Assembly (NCBI RefSeq): GCF_037975245.1
Contig: NC_092576.1
Coordinates: 42,317,111 to 42,381,110 of the forward strand
Source: Apostichopus japonicus
Lineage: Eukaryota > Echinodermata > Holothuroidea > Aspidochirotida > Stichopodidae
Direction: 5' to 3'
DNA length: 64,000 nucleotides
Below the pieces are notes generated by a model. It was not told where the DNA came from. It ran no database searches and was given only the letters and a program-made list of their open reading frames with translations. Below, one piece after another: positions 24,701 through 42,212 of this stretch (position 1 is its first letter; the number at the start of each line of letters is the position of its first letter). A program made the translations under genes and the position numbers.

Positions 24701-26957
24701 TATCATCTGCTCCAGGAGGTTCTATGTCAACATGCTAACGGTAGACTAAAGGGGCAGAACCTGTCATACAAAGACATAACAAATGGTCCAGATATGAAAC
24801 CCTATGTTTTGGTATCGCTGCCATCACTGCCATCAACTGCTGCTAAACAGGTGCTGTCAGAGGTGAGGGATGGTACAATGACTCTACCAGATTTACAGAA
24901 GGAGACAAAATTACTGGTGAAGTTGCAGTCAGTCCAGAGGATGTTTGTAGACCTAATGGGTATAAAGAGCTGGGAAGAGGCTACGCAGCAGTATCCAAGG
25001 GCAGCAACCAGGGAGGCCTTGGAGCATTTTTGCAGATTCAACCTGCGGTCAACACCTCCTGAGTTGAAGTCTTTCTGCCAGCAGCTGAAGCTAGAAGCCA
25101 GCATGGAACTTCAGTGTTTTAAAAGCATCAATGGAGCTGTTTGCTATCCACTGCTGTGTGATGCCCGGGAACTGGATAGTGAGACACTGCTGGAAGAAGT
25201 TCCATGTTTTACTGGAGCAACCTTGGTCATCTTGGACAAACCACAGGTAACATTTAGTATACATATGGTTTCAATTTGAGCAGTATTTGCAGATAAGACT
25301 AAATTGTTGCAATGGTGCTTCTCCAAGCTTAGGTTGGAGATTGGAGGCTTGGACTGATCTTGTAAGTGGTATGTACATGTAATGTTTTGCGTTCAAGAAG
25401 CCTATTGCTTTTGTTGGCGGTCAGATATCATTTGCTGTCAGCAGGGGTTAAAAGGAAACCTTGTAAACAGATATCTCAAGAATGGAAGCTTGGAAAGATC
25501 TCATATTTGGTGTGTATAGTGTTTCACTTTGAGAAAAAAAAAAGCCTTATGTTTTTTCGTAGGTCCTTTGGGTCAGATTGTGGAAACCTTTTAAATACAA
25601 CATATTAAGAAGGAGGGCAAGTTGAGAGATCACAGACAACTACATCAAAGATAAATGTTTTGTTGTATGACTATCAATAATGCTCATTGCTTAAGCCTTG
25701 TGATCCACCTCCCCACTATTAAAACTGTAATTAGGAGAGATTAATTATAATATTTCCCTTTTTTATATTCTGTTTTTCTTGTTCTAGGATTGGCAATGGA
25801 CAGATGTAAAGACACTTGCCAATGCAATTACATCTGTCAATATACACTATGGTATAGACAACTTCACGCTTGCAGTGATAAGCCCTGTGCGAGACATGTG
25901 TGATGTAGAAAAGGCCATTGTGGAAACCAGGCATTTTAATGAGCCTGTATCAGCATTCTACATGGTGGATGACCATAGTAATAGTAAGTATATTTTACAT
26001 GCAGCTTTTGAATTATTTAAACAAGCTGCTCCTCTGTAGCCAGTAACTTTCTGCTTCAAAAATAAAAAAAGAAAGAAATTCTGTTGATGCAAATTCTGCT
26101 AAATACTGTTATTTTGTTAGGATGATTGCAACTAGCTATGTTGTTTGAAAATTTTTCAGACTATTCCTTCAAATTGGCATGTTGTGCAACATGCGAGAAA
26201 TTTTGTGTTAACAAGGTGACTTCTGTATTTATGGATTTTTACCAGCTGTACTCCTCCAACGAATATGTGTGATCATATTTCCTAGTTTCAATCTTAGAAT
26301 TTACTGCTTGAAAGAAAATATCGTGCAAAGGCTTTAGGTTACCATATTTTTCCCATTAACACGGATAGCTTTGTTTGTTCGGCAGGCAATCAAAATCAAC
26401 TCATTGACTGTGTTGGGTCCATTACAATTGCAATGAGGGGGCTGAAGAGGCCAGTTTCCTGGAAAGCTGGACATCACCGCAATTGTATTATAGTACAGAA
26501 GGACCTTGCATTTTTTCATGACGGTGTCCCTATTGACAAAAATCAGAAGCCTATTGGACTATTCCAGGAATTGGTTTCTGCACTCACTTATCCCAAGGAA
26601 TGGATTTTGGATGTGTGCAGTGGCACAGGTAATATTGACCTCTATTTACATTGCAACTTACACTTGTTGTGTTTGCCAATTGACAGGAAGTATTATGATA
26701 CATATGAATAAGGAAGTTTAATTTTGATTTATTTGTTTATTGTTTTTTCAGGTACTGGATGCTTAGCAGCCCTCAAAGAAGGCAGAAATGTTGTTGGATT
26801 GGAGAGCAACAAGAAGATGCTAGAAGCCATCACTATGCGGCTCAGCACCCAAATCTGTGAAGTTGGACCAAAGGACAATGAGATAGCAGAAGATGAGGAC
26901 AGTGTTGATGAGGACAATGTAGAAACACTAAACCTCACATTGTCTACTGGTGTATGA
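18763..26957 (+). CDS. ParB-like domain plus DNA N4/N6-methyltransferase-like protein, ten exons
   Basis: Exons 18763-18933, 22000-22274, 22805-22947, 23360-23535, 23691-23900, 24140-24265, 24641-25246, 25788-25983, 26386-26628 and 26752-26957. All have GT..AG and matching phase, giving exactly 784 codons (783 residues). Residues ~200-340 look like the ParB/sulfiredoxin fold: CVIIDTLDDITHF, then YKVIGGCHNYSAAERL (the GxxRxxA-type loop, with Asn where Arg is usual), then LSEEAILWLANRHN. After a helical linker, the C-terminus matches a beta-type DNA methylase: motif IV at 567-570 reads DKPQ instead of D/N/S-PP-Y/W, then KPIGLFQELVSAL, then the SAM loop WILDVCSGTGTGCLAAL and GRNVVGLESN. The tail is acidic. 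ParB-methylase fusions are known in phages and bacteria. Here the introns show it is eukaryotic. The TGA lies ~85 bp from the right tandem array. DNA-binding or epigenetic control of the element is inferred; catalysis is doubtful because of DKPQ. Confidence 0.82.
19157..21570 (+). repeat. Three tandem copies of a ~670-bp block inside methylase intron 1
   Basis: Copies start at about 19161, 19835 and 20926 with ATAGGGATAAGTTAGGTAAT and share GTGTATAAATGC, CGTCTAAATTTACATTATTG, CTTTTTCCGGGGTT, GATTGCTTTATTAACTCATG and CCTAATTTGCTACACAC. Copy 2 lacks a middle piece (the TAGTGACAAAGGCTACTTC region) and holds the 604-bp insertion described separately. It lies in the 3.1-kb first intron and no coding potential was found. 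Confidence 0.85.
20145..20748. mobile_element. 604-bp MITE with TA target duplication
   Basis: Sister repeat copies give the empty site (TGTAGTACTAGT). In the middle copy the TA is duplicated around an insert whose ends contain TCATAATTGACGCAC and GTGCGTCAATTATGA, inverted repeats of each other. TA duplication fits Tc1/mariner-type or related mobilisation. The internal 90-codon ORF has no recognisable features. Confidence 0.75.
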
Positions 26958-27039
26958 AGCCTTTGTCCTTGTGTACTATGCCCAAGTATATAACAGAATT
27001 GAGTTTATGTCTTTCTATGGTTCATTAGCAATAATTTAA

Positions 27040-29390
27040 AACAGTATTAACTTTTTTGCCTTTTTATGGTTCATTAGCTTTAGACTTCTGGTGGACTAAG
27101 TGCAAATAATCTAAAACAGTATTAACCGTTTTTGCCTTTGAAGGGTTCACTAGCGAACCTCTCATAGACTTCTGGTGAACTTAGTGCAAATAGTCTAAAT
27201 CAGTATTGACTATTTTGCCTTTGAAGGGTTCACTAGCGATCCTCTCATAGACTTCTGGTGAACTTAGTGCAAGTAATTTAAAACAGCATAAACTTTTTGC
27301 CTTTGAAGGGTTCACTAGCGAACCTCTCATAGACTTCTGGTGAACTAAGTGCAAATAATCTAAATCAGTATTAACTTTTTTGCCTTTGAAGGGTTCACTA
27401 GCGAACCTCTCATAGACTTCTGGTGATCTTAGTGCAAATAATCTAAATCAGTATTGACTATTTTGCCTTTGAAGGGTTCACTAGCGAACCTCTCATAGAC
27501 TTCTGGTGATCTTAGTGCAAATAATCTAAATCATTATTAACTTTTTTGCCTTTGAAGGGTTCACTAGCGAACCTCTCATAGACTTCTGGTGAACTTAGTG
27601 CAAATAATCTAAATCATTATTAACTTCTTTGCCTTTGAAGGGTTCACTAGCGAACCTCTCATAGACTTCTGGTGAACTAAGTGCAAATAATCTAAATCAG
27701 TATTAACTTTTTTGCCTTTGAAGGGTTCACTAGCGAACCTCTCATAGACTTCTGGTGATCTTAGTGCAAATAATCTAAATCAGTATTGACTATTTTGCCT
27801 TTGAAGGGTTCACTAGCGAACCTCTCATAGACTTCTGGTGATCTTAGAGCAAATAATCTAAATCATTATTAACTTTTTTGCCTTTGAAGGGTTCACTAGC
27901 GAACCTCTCATAGACTTCTGGTGAACTTAGTGCAAATAATCTAAATCATTATTAACTTCTTTGCCTTTGAAGGGTTCACTAGCGAACCTCTCATAGACTT
28001 CTGGTGAACTTGATGCAAATAATCTAAATCAGTATTAACTTCTTTGCCTTTGAAGGGTTCACTAGCGAACCTCTCATAGACTTCTGGTGAACTAAGTGCA
28101 AATAATCTAAATCAGTATTGACTATTTTGCCTTTGAAGGGTTCACTAGCGAACCTCTCATAGACTTCTGGTGATCTTAGTGCAAATAATCTAAATCAGTA
28201 TTGACTATTTTGCCTTTGAAGGGTTCACTAGCGAACCTCTCATAGACTTCTGGTGAACTTAGTGCAAATAATCTAAATCATTATTAACTTCTTTGCCTTT
28301 GAAGGGTTCACTAGCGAACCTCTCATAGACTTCTGGTGAACTAAGTGCAAATAATCTAAATCAGTATTGACTATTTTGCCTTTGAAGGGTTCACTAGCGA
28401 ACCTCTCATAGACTTCTGGTGATCTTAGTGCAAATAATCTAAATCAGTATTGACTATTTTGCCTTTGAAGGGTTCACTAGCGAACCTCTCATAGACTTCT
28501 GGTGAACTAAGTGCAAATAATCTAAATCATTATTAACTTCTTTGCCTTTGAAGGGTTCACTAGCGAACCTCTCATAGACTTCTGGTGAACTTAGTGCAAA
28601 TAATCTATATCAGTATTAACTTTTTTGCCTTTGAAGGGTTCACTAGCGAACCTCTCATAGACTTCTGGTGAACTTGATGCAAATAATCTAAATCAGTATT
28701 AACTTATTTGCCTTTGAAGGGTTCACTAGCGAACCTCTCATAGACTTCTGGTGAACTAAGTGCAAATAATCTAAATCAGTATTGACTATTTTGCCTTTGA
28801 AGGGTTCACTAGCGAACCTCTCATAGACTTCTGGTGATCTTAGTGCAAATAATCTAAATCAGTATTGACTATTTTGCCTTTGAAGGGTTCACTAGCGAAC
28901 CTCTCATAGACTTCTGGTGAACTTAGTGCAAATAATCTAAATCATTATTAACTTCTTTGCCTTTGAAGGGTTCACTAGCGAACCTCTCATAGACTTCTGG
29001 TGAACTAAGTGCAAATAATCTAAATCAGTATTGACTATTTTGCCTTTGAAGGGTTCACTAGCGAACCTCTCATAGACTTCTGGTGATCTTAGTGCAAATA
29101 ATCTAAATCAGTATTGACTATTTTGCCTTTGAAGGGTTCACTAGCGAACCTCTCATAGACTTCTGGTGATCTTAGTGCAAGTAATTTAAAACAATATTAA
29201 CTTTTTTGCCTTTGAAGGGTTCACTAGCGAACCTCTCATAGACTTCTGGTGATCTTAGTGCAAGTAATTTAAAACAATATTAACTTTTTTGCCTTTGAAG
29301 GGTTCACTAGCGAACCTCTCATAGACGTCTGGTGAACCGTGCAAGTAATTTAAAACGATATTAACTTTTTAAAAGTATTAATTAATGCAA
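27040..29390. repeat. Right tandem array, ~82-bp unit, about 27 copies
   Basis: Head-to-tail copies of GCCTTTGAAGGGTTCACTAG, CGAACCTCTCATAGACTTCT and GGTGAACTTAGTGCAAATAA, with a final AT-rich variable part. The first two and last three units are diverged (CAAGTAATTTAAAAC variants), and the centre is near-identical, as expected for arrays homogenised from the middle. Decayed partial units continue to about 29520. Reverse-complemented, the core matches the left array (CTATGAGAGGTTCGCT, ACCCTTC). Confidence 0.95.
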
Positions 29391-31045
29391 ATAACCTAAT
29401 ACAAAATTGAGTTTGGTGCCTTCGAAGTGAACCTCCGTCTCCTGTACTTACTCAAATAAGTTATAACAGATTTTAGTTTTGTGCCTTTTGATCGACTGTG
29501 AAGGGTGCACCAGACCCAGCTGAAAGCTTTGCTATTTATTGTAATATATTTTTAAATTACGATTTCATCATTTAGCAAATTTCTTGCTATCAAGTCAGAA
29601 TTGAACAATTTAAGTGGAGTTCATCTTTGATGTCATTATTTCATAAATACATATCTTTCAGGGTGTACTGATCCCTTGAAATGAATTATTCCTTGTTGTG
29701 TTACATATGTCTGTGGGAATGTGTATAATTTCATCACTAAATTATGACAGGCCACCACATTTGTGACTACATGCTTCAATTAAAGAATTTAAGACAAAAA
29801 GTTACACAAAAATGTGTCTAGTGAACAACATATGTGTTCGTCTTGTTAAATCTGCTGGTTTCACTGATGTTAGCCTTCCCAATTGACAATACTTGAAAAT
29901 AATGTTGATACAAGTGTACATTACATAGCTACATGTTACGATCTTAACGTTTCATATTTTTACCTCTGTATAATCATTGTTGTAATTTATTGAGTGTGTT
30001 GTTTTTTAATGAAATACACTGGTTGATAGTCAACATTTAATTTCACTGTTTTTATCTGAGTAATTTCTTGTTTTTGTTGATAATTCTTCTTTTCAGTGTA
30101 TAAAAGTGACAATCGTCTTATTGCAAATATTTGAAAGTATTTGCAACTACGTTACTATTTATTTCTTCAGTTAATTGCCTTATGTAAACATTTAACAATT
30201 AATTATTCTATATGATGTCATGAAATTAATGTCCAAAGAATGTAAGATAAACTTCTAAAATGATCGTATGATAATTGTTTTTGTTATTTATTTGTTTACT
30301 CTTGAAGACAACATCAAGTTTGCAAAATAATAATTTTCTGCTGACACTTAGGTTTTTTTACACATATGAAATAATCTAGCAATTCACGTTTCTTCTTTAT
30401 ACTTCAGATGAAATAATTGCAAACTATTTATGTTGAAAATTTAAAATGTTATAGTATTACAATCTAACCAGTTTTACCAATGTAATAAAAATGTTACATA
30501 CACGTATGAGACTCCTCTTCCAAAACTGTTGTTCGTCAATTCCGTGATAGAATTTTCAAAAAGATATCTTTAAAAAAAAAGTACTGTGATCTTGGTTAGT
30601 TGCACAAGACCATGACAATGCAAACTGTAACTTAGAGACGCATTACATGATATTAAAATTAACACACAAATAATTCCTTCCTTAGCTTCCTTTCCGCATG
30701 AAATTGTTTTAATGGTTTACACTTTTGAAAATAAATAATTGTGGAAAGTTAACTTTAACGATATCTTGACACTTAAATACTGTTTTTCCACTTACACATC
30801 CTCAATGGATCTAGCGTTGAATGTATTTTCCCCTATATATTTTATAGAATTGCCGTTGAGGAATCTGGGCAGGAGAAATTAAGAGCAAAAGAAACATAAT
30901 TGACTGGACACTTTGCTGCCAAACCTTCATAACACTGAAGTATCGTCAGGTGTTCCATGACGCGTTCTTCCACTATCCCGAAATCGAGAATTATAGGAAA
31001 GAAAGCTGTATATAGAGCTCTTTTACACTTAACATAACATTCATA
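29391..31045. other. AT-rich intron sequence without recognisable features
   Basis: No exon, repeat or RNA gene seen. It lies between the right array and the next LRR exon, inside the proposed 29-kb intron. Confidence 0.4.
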
Positions 31046-31047
31046 TC

Positions 31048-31093
31048 AATATAAAAAAAATATATATATATATATATGTGTATATATATATAT

Positions 31094-31137
<44 letters not shown>
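31048..31137. repeat. (TA)n / (CA)n microsatellite
   Basis: TA runs flanking TACACACACACACACA. It adjoins the tail side of a minus-strand tRNA-derived SINE. Confidence 0.93.
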
Positions 31138-31140
<3 letters not shown>

Positions 31141-31262
31141 ATTGAAAATCGTAATGAGTATGAAAAAACTTCCAGCCTCTACAGGGATTCAACCCGGGCC
31201 TCCCGCTTTATATGCGGGCACCATAGCCACTAGGCTATGGACGCTGATTGTATGTCCAGAGG
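31138..31262 (-). mobile_element. tRNA-derived SINE fragment
   Basis: Minus strand reads TAGCCTAGTGG (A box), then a 5-bp anticodon-type stem CCCGC-ATATAAA-GCGGG, then CCCGGGTTGAATCCC (B box). This gives the clover-leaf order of a tRNA head. The body then passes ATTACGATTTTCAATTAC into a TA tract, the usual SINE tail. No acceptor stem pairs well, so it is not a functional tRNA. Confidence 0.65.
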
Positions 31263-31553
31263 TTCGAAACCGGTAAGGAAGGTCGTTATTCCACTGTAGG
31301 CATTTGTCACCTGTATCGAACAATACTAGTTCTGTTTTTTGGTGACATATTTTGCCTTACCCAAGAGAGCAAACTTCATGCTAACCAACTCGAAATCATT
31401 TGTGATTCCTAAAGCCGGATCTCGAAAGGGATACTTTGAACAGACTTTATGTTAACTTAATTAAATGATGTCATCTATTATATATACTTATATCAGGGAG
31501 TTGTTATGGAAACTCCCTGCTTATATACACAAAAAGATAAATACTAAACTTAC

Positions 31554-36893
<5,340 letters not shown>

Positions 36894-37116
36894 CTGAAAG
36901 AAAAAGAAAACAATATTTTTTTTTTGAGGGAAACTGTTATAACAAAATATTTGAACTTATTTAACCCAAGGGATAGCTTGAACATGTCCTCAACTTTTGT
37001 ATCAAGAAACGTAATTACGGTTATTTGTCCATTCCATGAGTACGTAAAGTAATATGCCGTTCCAACAAATTCCGTCACACGTGCTACTTTAACTGTTTTC
37101 TCTGATCGTTGAGCTA

Positions 37117-37275
<159 letters not shown>

Positions 37276-37329
37276 AAACTGGCTTTGTAGCAAGTGGTAT
37301 GACCAGGTCACGTAACAATATCCAATGAA

Positions 37330-38755
37330 ATAGTAAAATATGAGCATAACTGATTAACTGTTATTCTTCATTTAAAGCTGCTATTTTACTTTATTCAAAA
37401 CTTCCTGTCTTTACCATGCCCTTAAAACAGCTAACAGTGAAACGTCAGAATGAAGACAATGAAGAGGTGAGCATTAAATAGTATTTTGTTCTTCCTAAAA
37501 ATAACAGAAAATCACATCCTATCATAAAAAGAAAGTAATTAATCTCACTGTCTTTTTTATCACATACTAAAAGACATTGAACCTTACATATAACATTTAA
37601 CCCTTAGTATAACTTTGGATCTAAACGTTGTGGGGCTTGTACAAACGGTGTGCTGGTTTATAATAATTGAGTAAACGTTGTCTCTCTAAGATTCACAGAC
37701 CAGCTATATACAAAAGAAACCAGCCCGAACACTACTACATATACGCCGTTTTAGTAAATGCATGCTAAAAGGATTGAAGGAAAACCGATTCCACTTCTTA
37801 TAGTTACCAATAACTCTGAGCCATCGAAAAAAGAAGAAGGATGTTATGCAGATGTTATCAGAGGGTGTCAATGGATGTTACTGGAAGTTCAACAGCAGGC
37901 AGACAAGTGAATGACGAAGACATGACAGGTATGTTGTTTCGAATTGATATAACATTCTAATAACCATTGATTACGCCTTGAGTAAATTTTACAATCATTT
38001 AATAAATATGAGATAAGCAGTTGAAAATCAGATGATTACTCTGATTGAAACTTTATTCTTCTACATATCGAGTATTGTTTTAGCTGTCAGCCTTTGATTA
38101 AAACATCATTTTCTGAAGTAGTGTAAAAGGTTGAGGATATAAATTGCAGAAACGTCTCTAATTGATGAATTGACCGCATTCCATTTGTTCTATTGTATGT
38201 GCTTTTCCATGCATTGTCAAATGCCCGTGCTCTTTTATGTAACAATATTGATACAGCAAAGAAAAATATAAAAACGAAAGGTAGATAAATATAATAGCAA
38301 TGTTAAACAAATTATACCTTGAAGTCATTGTAGGCTGATAGAAACTTCAAAGCAACATTTGACCAGCATTGTTAAAACTGTGATTCGATTCTCATTATGT
38401 TCTTATTTTTTATTACTTCGTTTTTTTTTTGCACAACGAGGATATAAAATGACCCATTGTATTTTAATTGACCCATTGTCTGTAATGACACAATCATAAC
38501 CCATTGTCTTTCTAGTCAAGTGTGATTACTTATATATGTATACAAAAAGCCGATTCACACAGAGCTCTCAAAAAAGTCAGAAATTTAGAGTTAATGTGGC
38601 TACCTCTTGTTCTCGAACTAATACAGGGGATTCTTGAAGACTTAAATCACCAGAAGGTGCTATTTTCATGTAACATGGCATCGAAAAAAGGCAGCAAAAA
38701 GATCTGGCCAAGAAATCACCTCAGCTAACGAAGCTCAGGCCAACCTCCGACTTCA
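37330..38755. other. Non-coding spacer
   Basis: No gene recognised. The missing first exon of the LRR gene could lie in or beyond this stretch but I could not identify it. Confidence 0.35.
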
Positions 38756-38759
38756 CTCC

Positions 38760-40740
38760 TTGGACACATGGGCGCATTCCTCATACTCTAGTAGTTATGG
38801 TAACATATTACCGTGTAATTACTTTGATGATAGTACCTTACTTACTAAGATAAGTCGGAATGATAAGTCGTTTATTCATATCAATGCTGGTAGTTTATGG
38901 AAAAATCATCATAATATTCGTTACCTCATCAATAATGAATTAGAATCTAGAGTCTCATTAGTTGCCGTTTCTGGGAATTGGATTCAAGAAAACACCCCTC
39001 TTTATATGTTACAGGTGGATAATTATAACCTCATATATGTTAATAGAACTGGTAAACGCGGTGGTGGACTTGGTTTTTACATTCGTAATTATGTTCAGTA
39101 TGAAACAAGGACTGATCTTAATTTCAATTACATTACTATTGAGTTTTTTTGTTTATTGAAGCTATAAACCAAGACCGAAACGTTGTTATTGGTGTTATTT
39201 ATCGACAGCCTGATGGTCCATGTTAATTTTATTGATGAGATGTCTACTCTGCTTAAAGCAATTAACCTGGGTAAGAAATCACGCTTGCTTCTCGGTGATT
39301 TTAATATTGACCTCCTCAAGTATGACTCTAATTGTTATGTTGCCACTTTCATAGATAATATTTACTCTGATACATTCACGCCACTTATCAGAAAACCTAC
39401 CAGGATTACTGATTCATCTTTAACTTTAATTGATAATATTTTCTGTAATGACGTCAATCTCTTCAATTTGTCTGATATTCTGGTGTCTGATATAAGTGAC
39501 CATTTACCTATGTTAGCTCAGCTGCGTTCAATTCTTAAAATTGCTCACACGGTACTACCAGATATGTCATGAAAAAGGATACGTCGAGGGGTAGTTACAA
39601 TAGGTTTTCCTCTGAGCTCAACGACTTCAACTGGCATCAACTTTACACTAAAACAGATGTAAATAATGCTTTTAATATCATTGTTGGTGTAATAAGTGAG
39701 ATCTACACACACACACAAATTGTCCCATTAAACGTACTGTCGTCAATGGGTCACGCAAACGCAATCCTTGGTTTACCAATGGAATTATTTAATCAATTGC
39801 TACTTACAAACGACTTTACAAATCGTACCTCCAAAACAGATCTCTTCGAAATAAGTTGAACTACGTCACTTCAAAAAATATCCTTACTTCCATTATTAGG
39901 CTCTCAAAAAAATTGCTATAGCAATTTGCTCAATGAAAATAAAAATAATCAGAAGGAAACCTGGAGAACTATAAATGAAATAATTTGTCAAAGCAATTTA
40001 ACCGGTAAGATGCATTTAAGAATAAATCACGATAGTGAAGAATTGGCTTCAGATATAAAGGTTGCTAATTGCTCTAGTGATTATCTTTCTAGTATCGGTC
40101 TGAACTTAGACGGGTACGTTGAAGAAAGTAATGTCGGCTTCAATAGTTTTCTTAAAACTCTAGACCTTATACTATATTTATTTCTCAATAACTGTACGGA
40201 AATATCATCAATCATTAAAAATTTGAAGAAGAAAAAGGTTCAGAGGCTGGGACTGACGGTGAAACTATCAATATACATAGTACTTGCGAAAATCTTCTTG
40301 AACCACTCACCTATGTTTACAACCTTTCTCTCTCTCTATAGTGGTTTTGTTCCTTGTAATATATGAAAGTTGCTAGAAAAACGCCTATTTTCAAAACCGG
40401 TGATCCCTCGGTGCTTTCAAACTACCGACCAATCTCGATTTTTTTTCCTTCAACAATTACTAAAGTTCTAGAGAAAACTTTGCATAAGAAACTCACAAAC
40501 TTCCTAGACAAGAATAATATCATTTCATCACGTCAATTTGGTTTTCGTGAGGATCTTTCCACTTATATGGCTGCAGCAGATATAGTCCAGTACATCGATA
40601 ATGGCTTCAATAAAAATAAATGTACTATTGGTGTGTTTCTAGACCTTTCTAAAGCATTCGACACTGTCAACCATAGCATCTTACTAAAAAAAACTTAGCC
40701 ATTATGGAATCCACGGGTTGCATACAGTGCCGTATAATAG
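38760..40740 (+). pseudogene. Degenerate non-LTR retrotransposon (endonuclease plus partial RT)
   Basis: Consecutive ORFs in shifting frames give an AP-endonuclease-like part (FIHINAGSLWKN, VSGNWIQ, KRGGGLGFYIR, then LLGDFNIDLL and SDISDHLPML) followed by the start of a reverse transcriptase (KVARKTPIFKTGDPSVLSNY, RPISIF, QFGFREDLST, GVFLDLSKAFDTVNH). At least four frameshifts or stops separate the pieces, and the RT ends before the YADD box. Domain order matches CR1/jockey-type LINEs. It lies on the strand opposite to the host genes. Confidence 0.85.
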
Positions 40741-41029
40741 TTCAGCAAACTAAGTCACTGATTGTGATTTGCAACTGCCAGTTCTAACAAACACAATCAT
40801 ATTAAAATTGTTCATCTGAGTAACGTCGAATGTGATGCTTAAGATATAGTATAATATTATTCATACCTTTAAATACATTTGATTTACTACAAAAATAGAA
40901 GAAATACTGACTCCATGAGTTCTTTTAAATATGTGAATAATGTAATGTATTAGTGTGATGTTTTAAGATCACTTGACCAGAGTCAAGTATGCATCATTCC
41001 CAATCAAGTACGGTGCTTGTACGTATTCT

Positions 41030-41230
41030 TCAAGGCCATCGACTTGAAAGTGGGAATTTGTCAATAACAGTCGGTTTGTATTGAGGACAATAAGCTGAGT
41101 TGCAATAGCGCCATCGTTTCTTATGAATCATTTTGTGACATTGGTGAGATTTCTTGGAATGACTGAAGCAACTGTCATGTAACCATATACATTGTAAGGT
41201 CATTGAAGTATTCAGTAGAAGGTTATACAC
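41030..41230 (-). CDS. Orphan Cys-rich candidate last exon
   Basis: A plausible acceptor (CAACTCTCAG at ~41231) opens onto about 66 residues with five cysteines (QCIW, DSCFS, QCHKM, YCNS, YCPQ) and a basic stretch, ending in TGA. No family is recognised and no partner exon was found nearby. It could equally be a chance ORF. Confidence 0.22.
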   Translation of the reverse strand: MYNLLLNTSMTLQCIWLHDSCFSHSKKSHQCHKMIHKKRWRYCNSAYCPQYKPTVIDKFPLSSRWP

Positions 41231-41239
41231 CTGAGAGTT

Positions 41240-42010
41240 GCGTTCAGTGTAGGAACAGTTCTGCGAAGATATAGCCGTTACATGGACAAAGCTTTGTTCA
41301 AGTTAGAAAGTGCATGCTCACTCAGATAGGTCGAGCACCCCTGACCCTACTCCTACCCAATATTTCAGTTTAGATGCTAGTCTGCTATTTCTTGGCAGCA
41401 AATTAATTTAAAAATTATCAGAAACAGCGAGATGCGGTTTAAAGGATACTTCCTGTTCAGTTTAGTGTAGCCATTTGATTTATGTACCATCCTTGCGCTA
41501 TATTACCATCCGCCGAACTTCATGATCATCCATATTATCCTCTCTCCTATCCCCCACCCAATGAATATTCCCAGTCTCACACAATACTTCGCTTATTAGC
41601 GATCTAAAGAAAGTAAAAATATTAATATGGTTGACATTGCCTTTCAATGAATCAATGAACTACTCAAAGACAATTTATAAAGCGCCAAAATCATTGATAC
41701 CACTGTACCCCGACCTATTAGTAGTATTGTGTAAAGTATAGTCTTAAGAAATACACAAGTTGTTCTTATCGGTGACAATAGTTGGGAGGAGGGGGGCAAT
41801 CAGGGGAGCAACACGCGGATTCGGTGACAAATGGACCTCGTTAAAATCTGGGATAAAGAAAATTGAATTTCTCAGTTTCGTAATAGTTACCGCGGAAATT
41901 TGAAAATTTTACAAATTGGGGAGTGGGAACGGGCATGTGACGTAATTGTTTCAGGAACAGAACCTGCCTCTTGACGTCCATGTGGAGTACAATCTCAATT
42001 TTAGCAAGTT
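41240..42010. other. Non-coding spacer
   Basis: No supported feature. Confidence 0.35.
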
Positions 42011-42014
42011 GATA

Positions 42015-42212
42015 CATTTAAGAGTAAATCAATGTATACCAAGAGTGCCAGTTCTTACCAAGATGATACATTGAAGAGTAACTTAATATACAAAGACTAC
42101 CAGTCCTTACCAAGATGATACATTAAAGAGAAACTTGATATACCAAGACTGCCAGTCCTTACCAAAACGAACATTATAGAGTAAATTAATATACCAAGAC
42201 TACCAGGAAAAA
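42015..42212. repeat. ~54-bp minisatellite, about 4 copies
   Basis: Units contain ATACCAAGA, TGCCAGTCCTTACCAA and GATGATACATTAAAGAG, followed by AAACTTGATAT-type variants. The repeats are imperfect and head to tail. Confidence 0.8.

Noticed and set aside
27040-29390. CRISPR-like repeat array
   Set aside because: Units are contiguous tandem repeats without unique spacers, in a eukaryotic intron.
31160-31262. Functional tRNA gene
   Set aside because: A and B boxes and an anticodon-like stem exist, but no acceptor stem pairs and a SINE tail follows, so it was called a SINE.
31240-31290. Plus-strand hammerhead next to the SINE at 31.2 kb
   Set aside because: It resembles the 52.9-kb motif (GAAACCGGT) but the CTGATGA core is CTGATTG and stem II does not close.
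37860-37940. Possible plus-strand exon ending at a GTATGTT donor
   Set aside because: No acceptor or partner exon could be paired and no protein features are visible.
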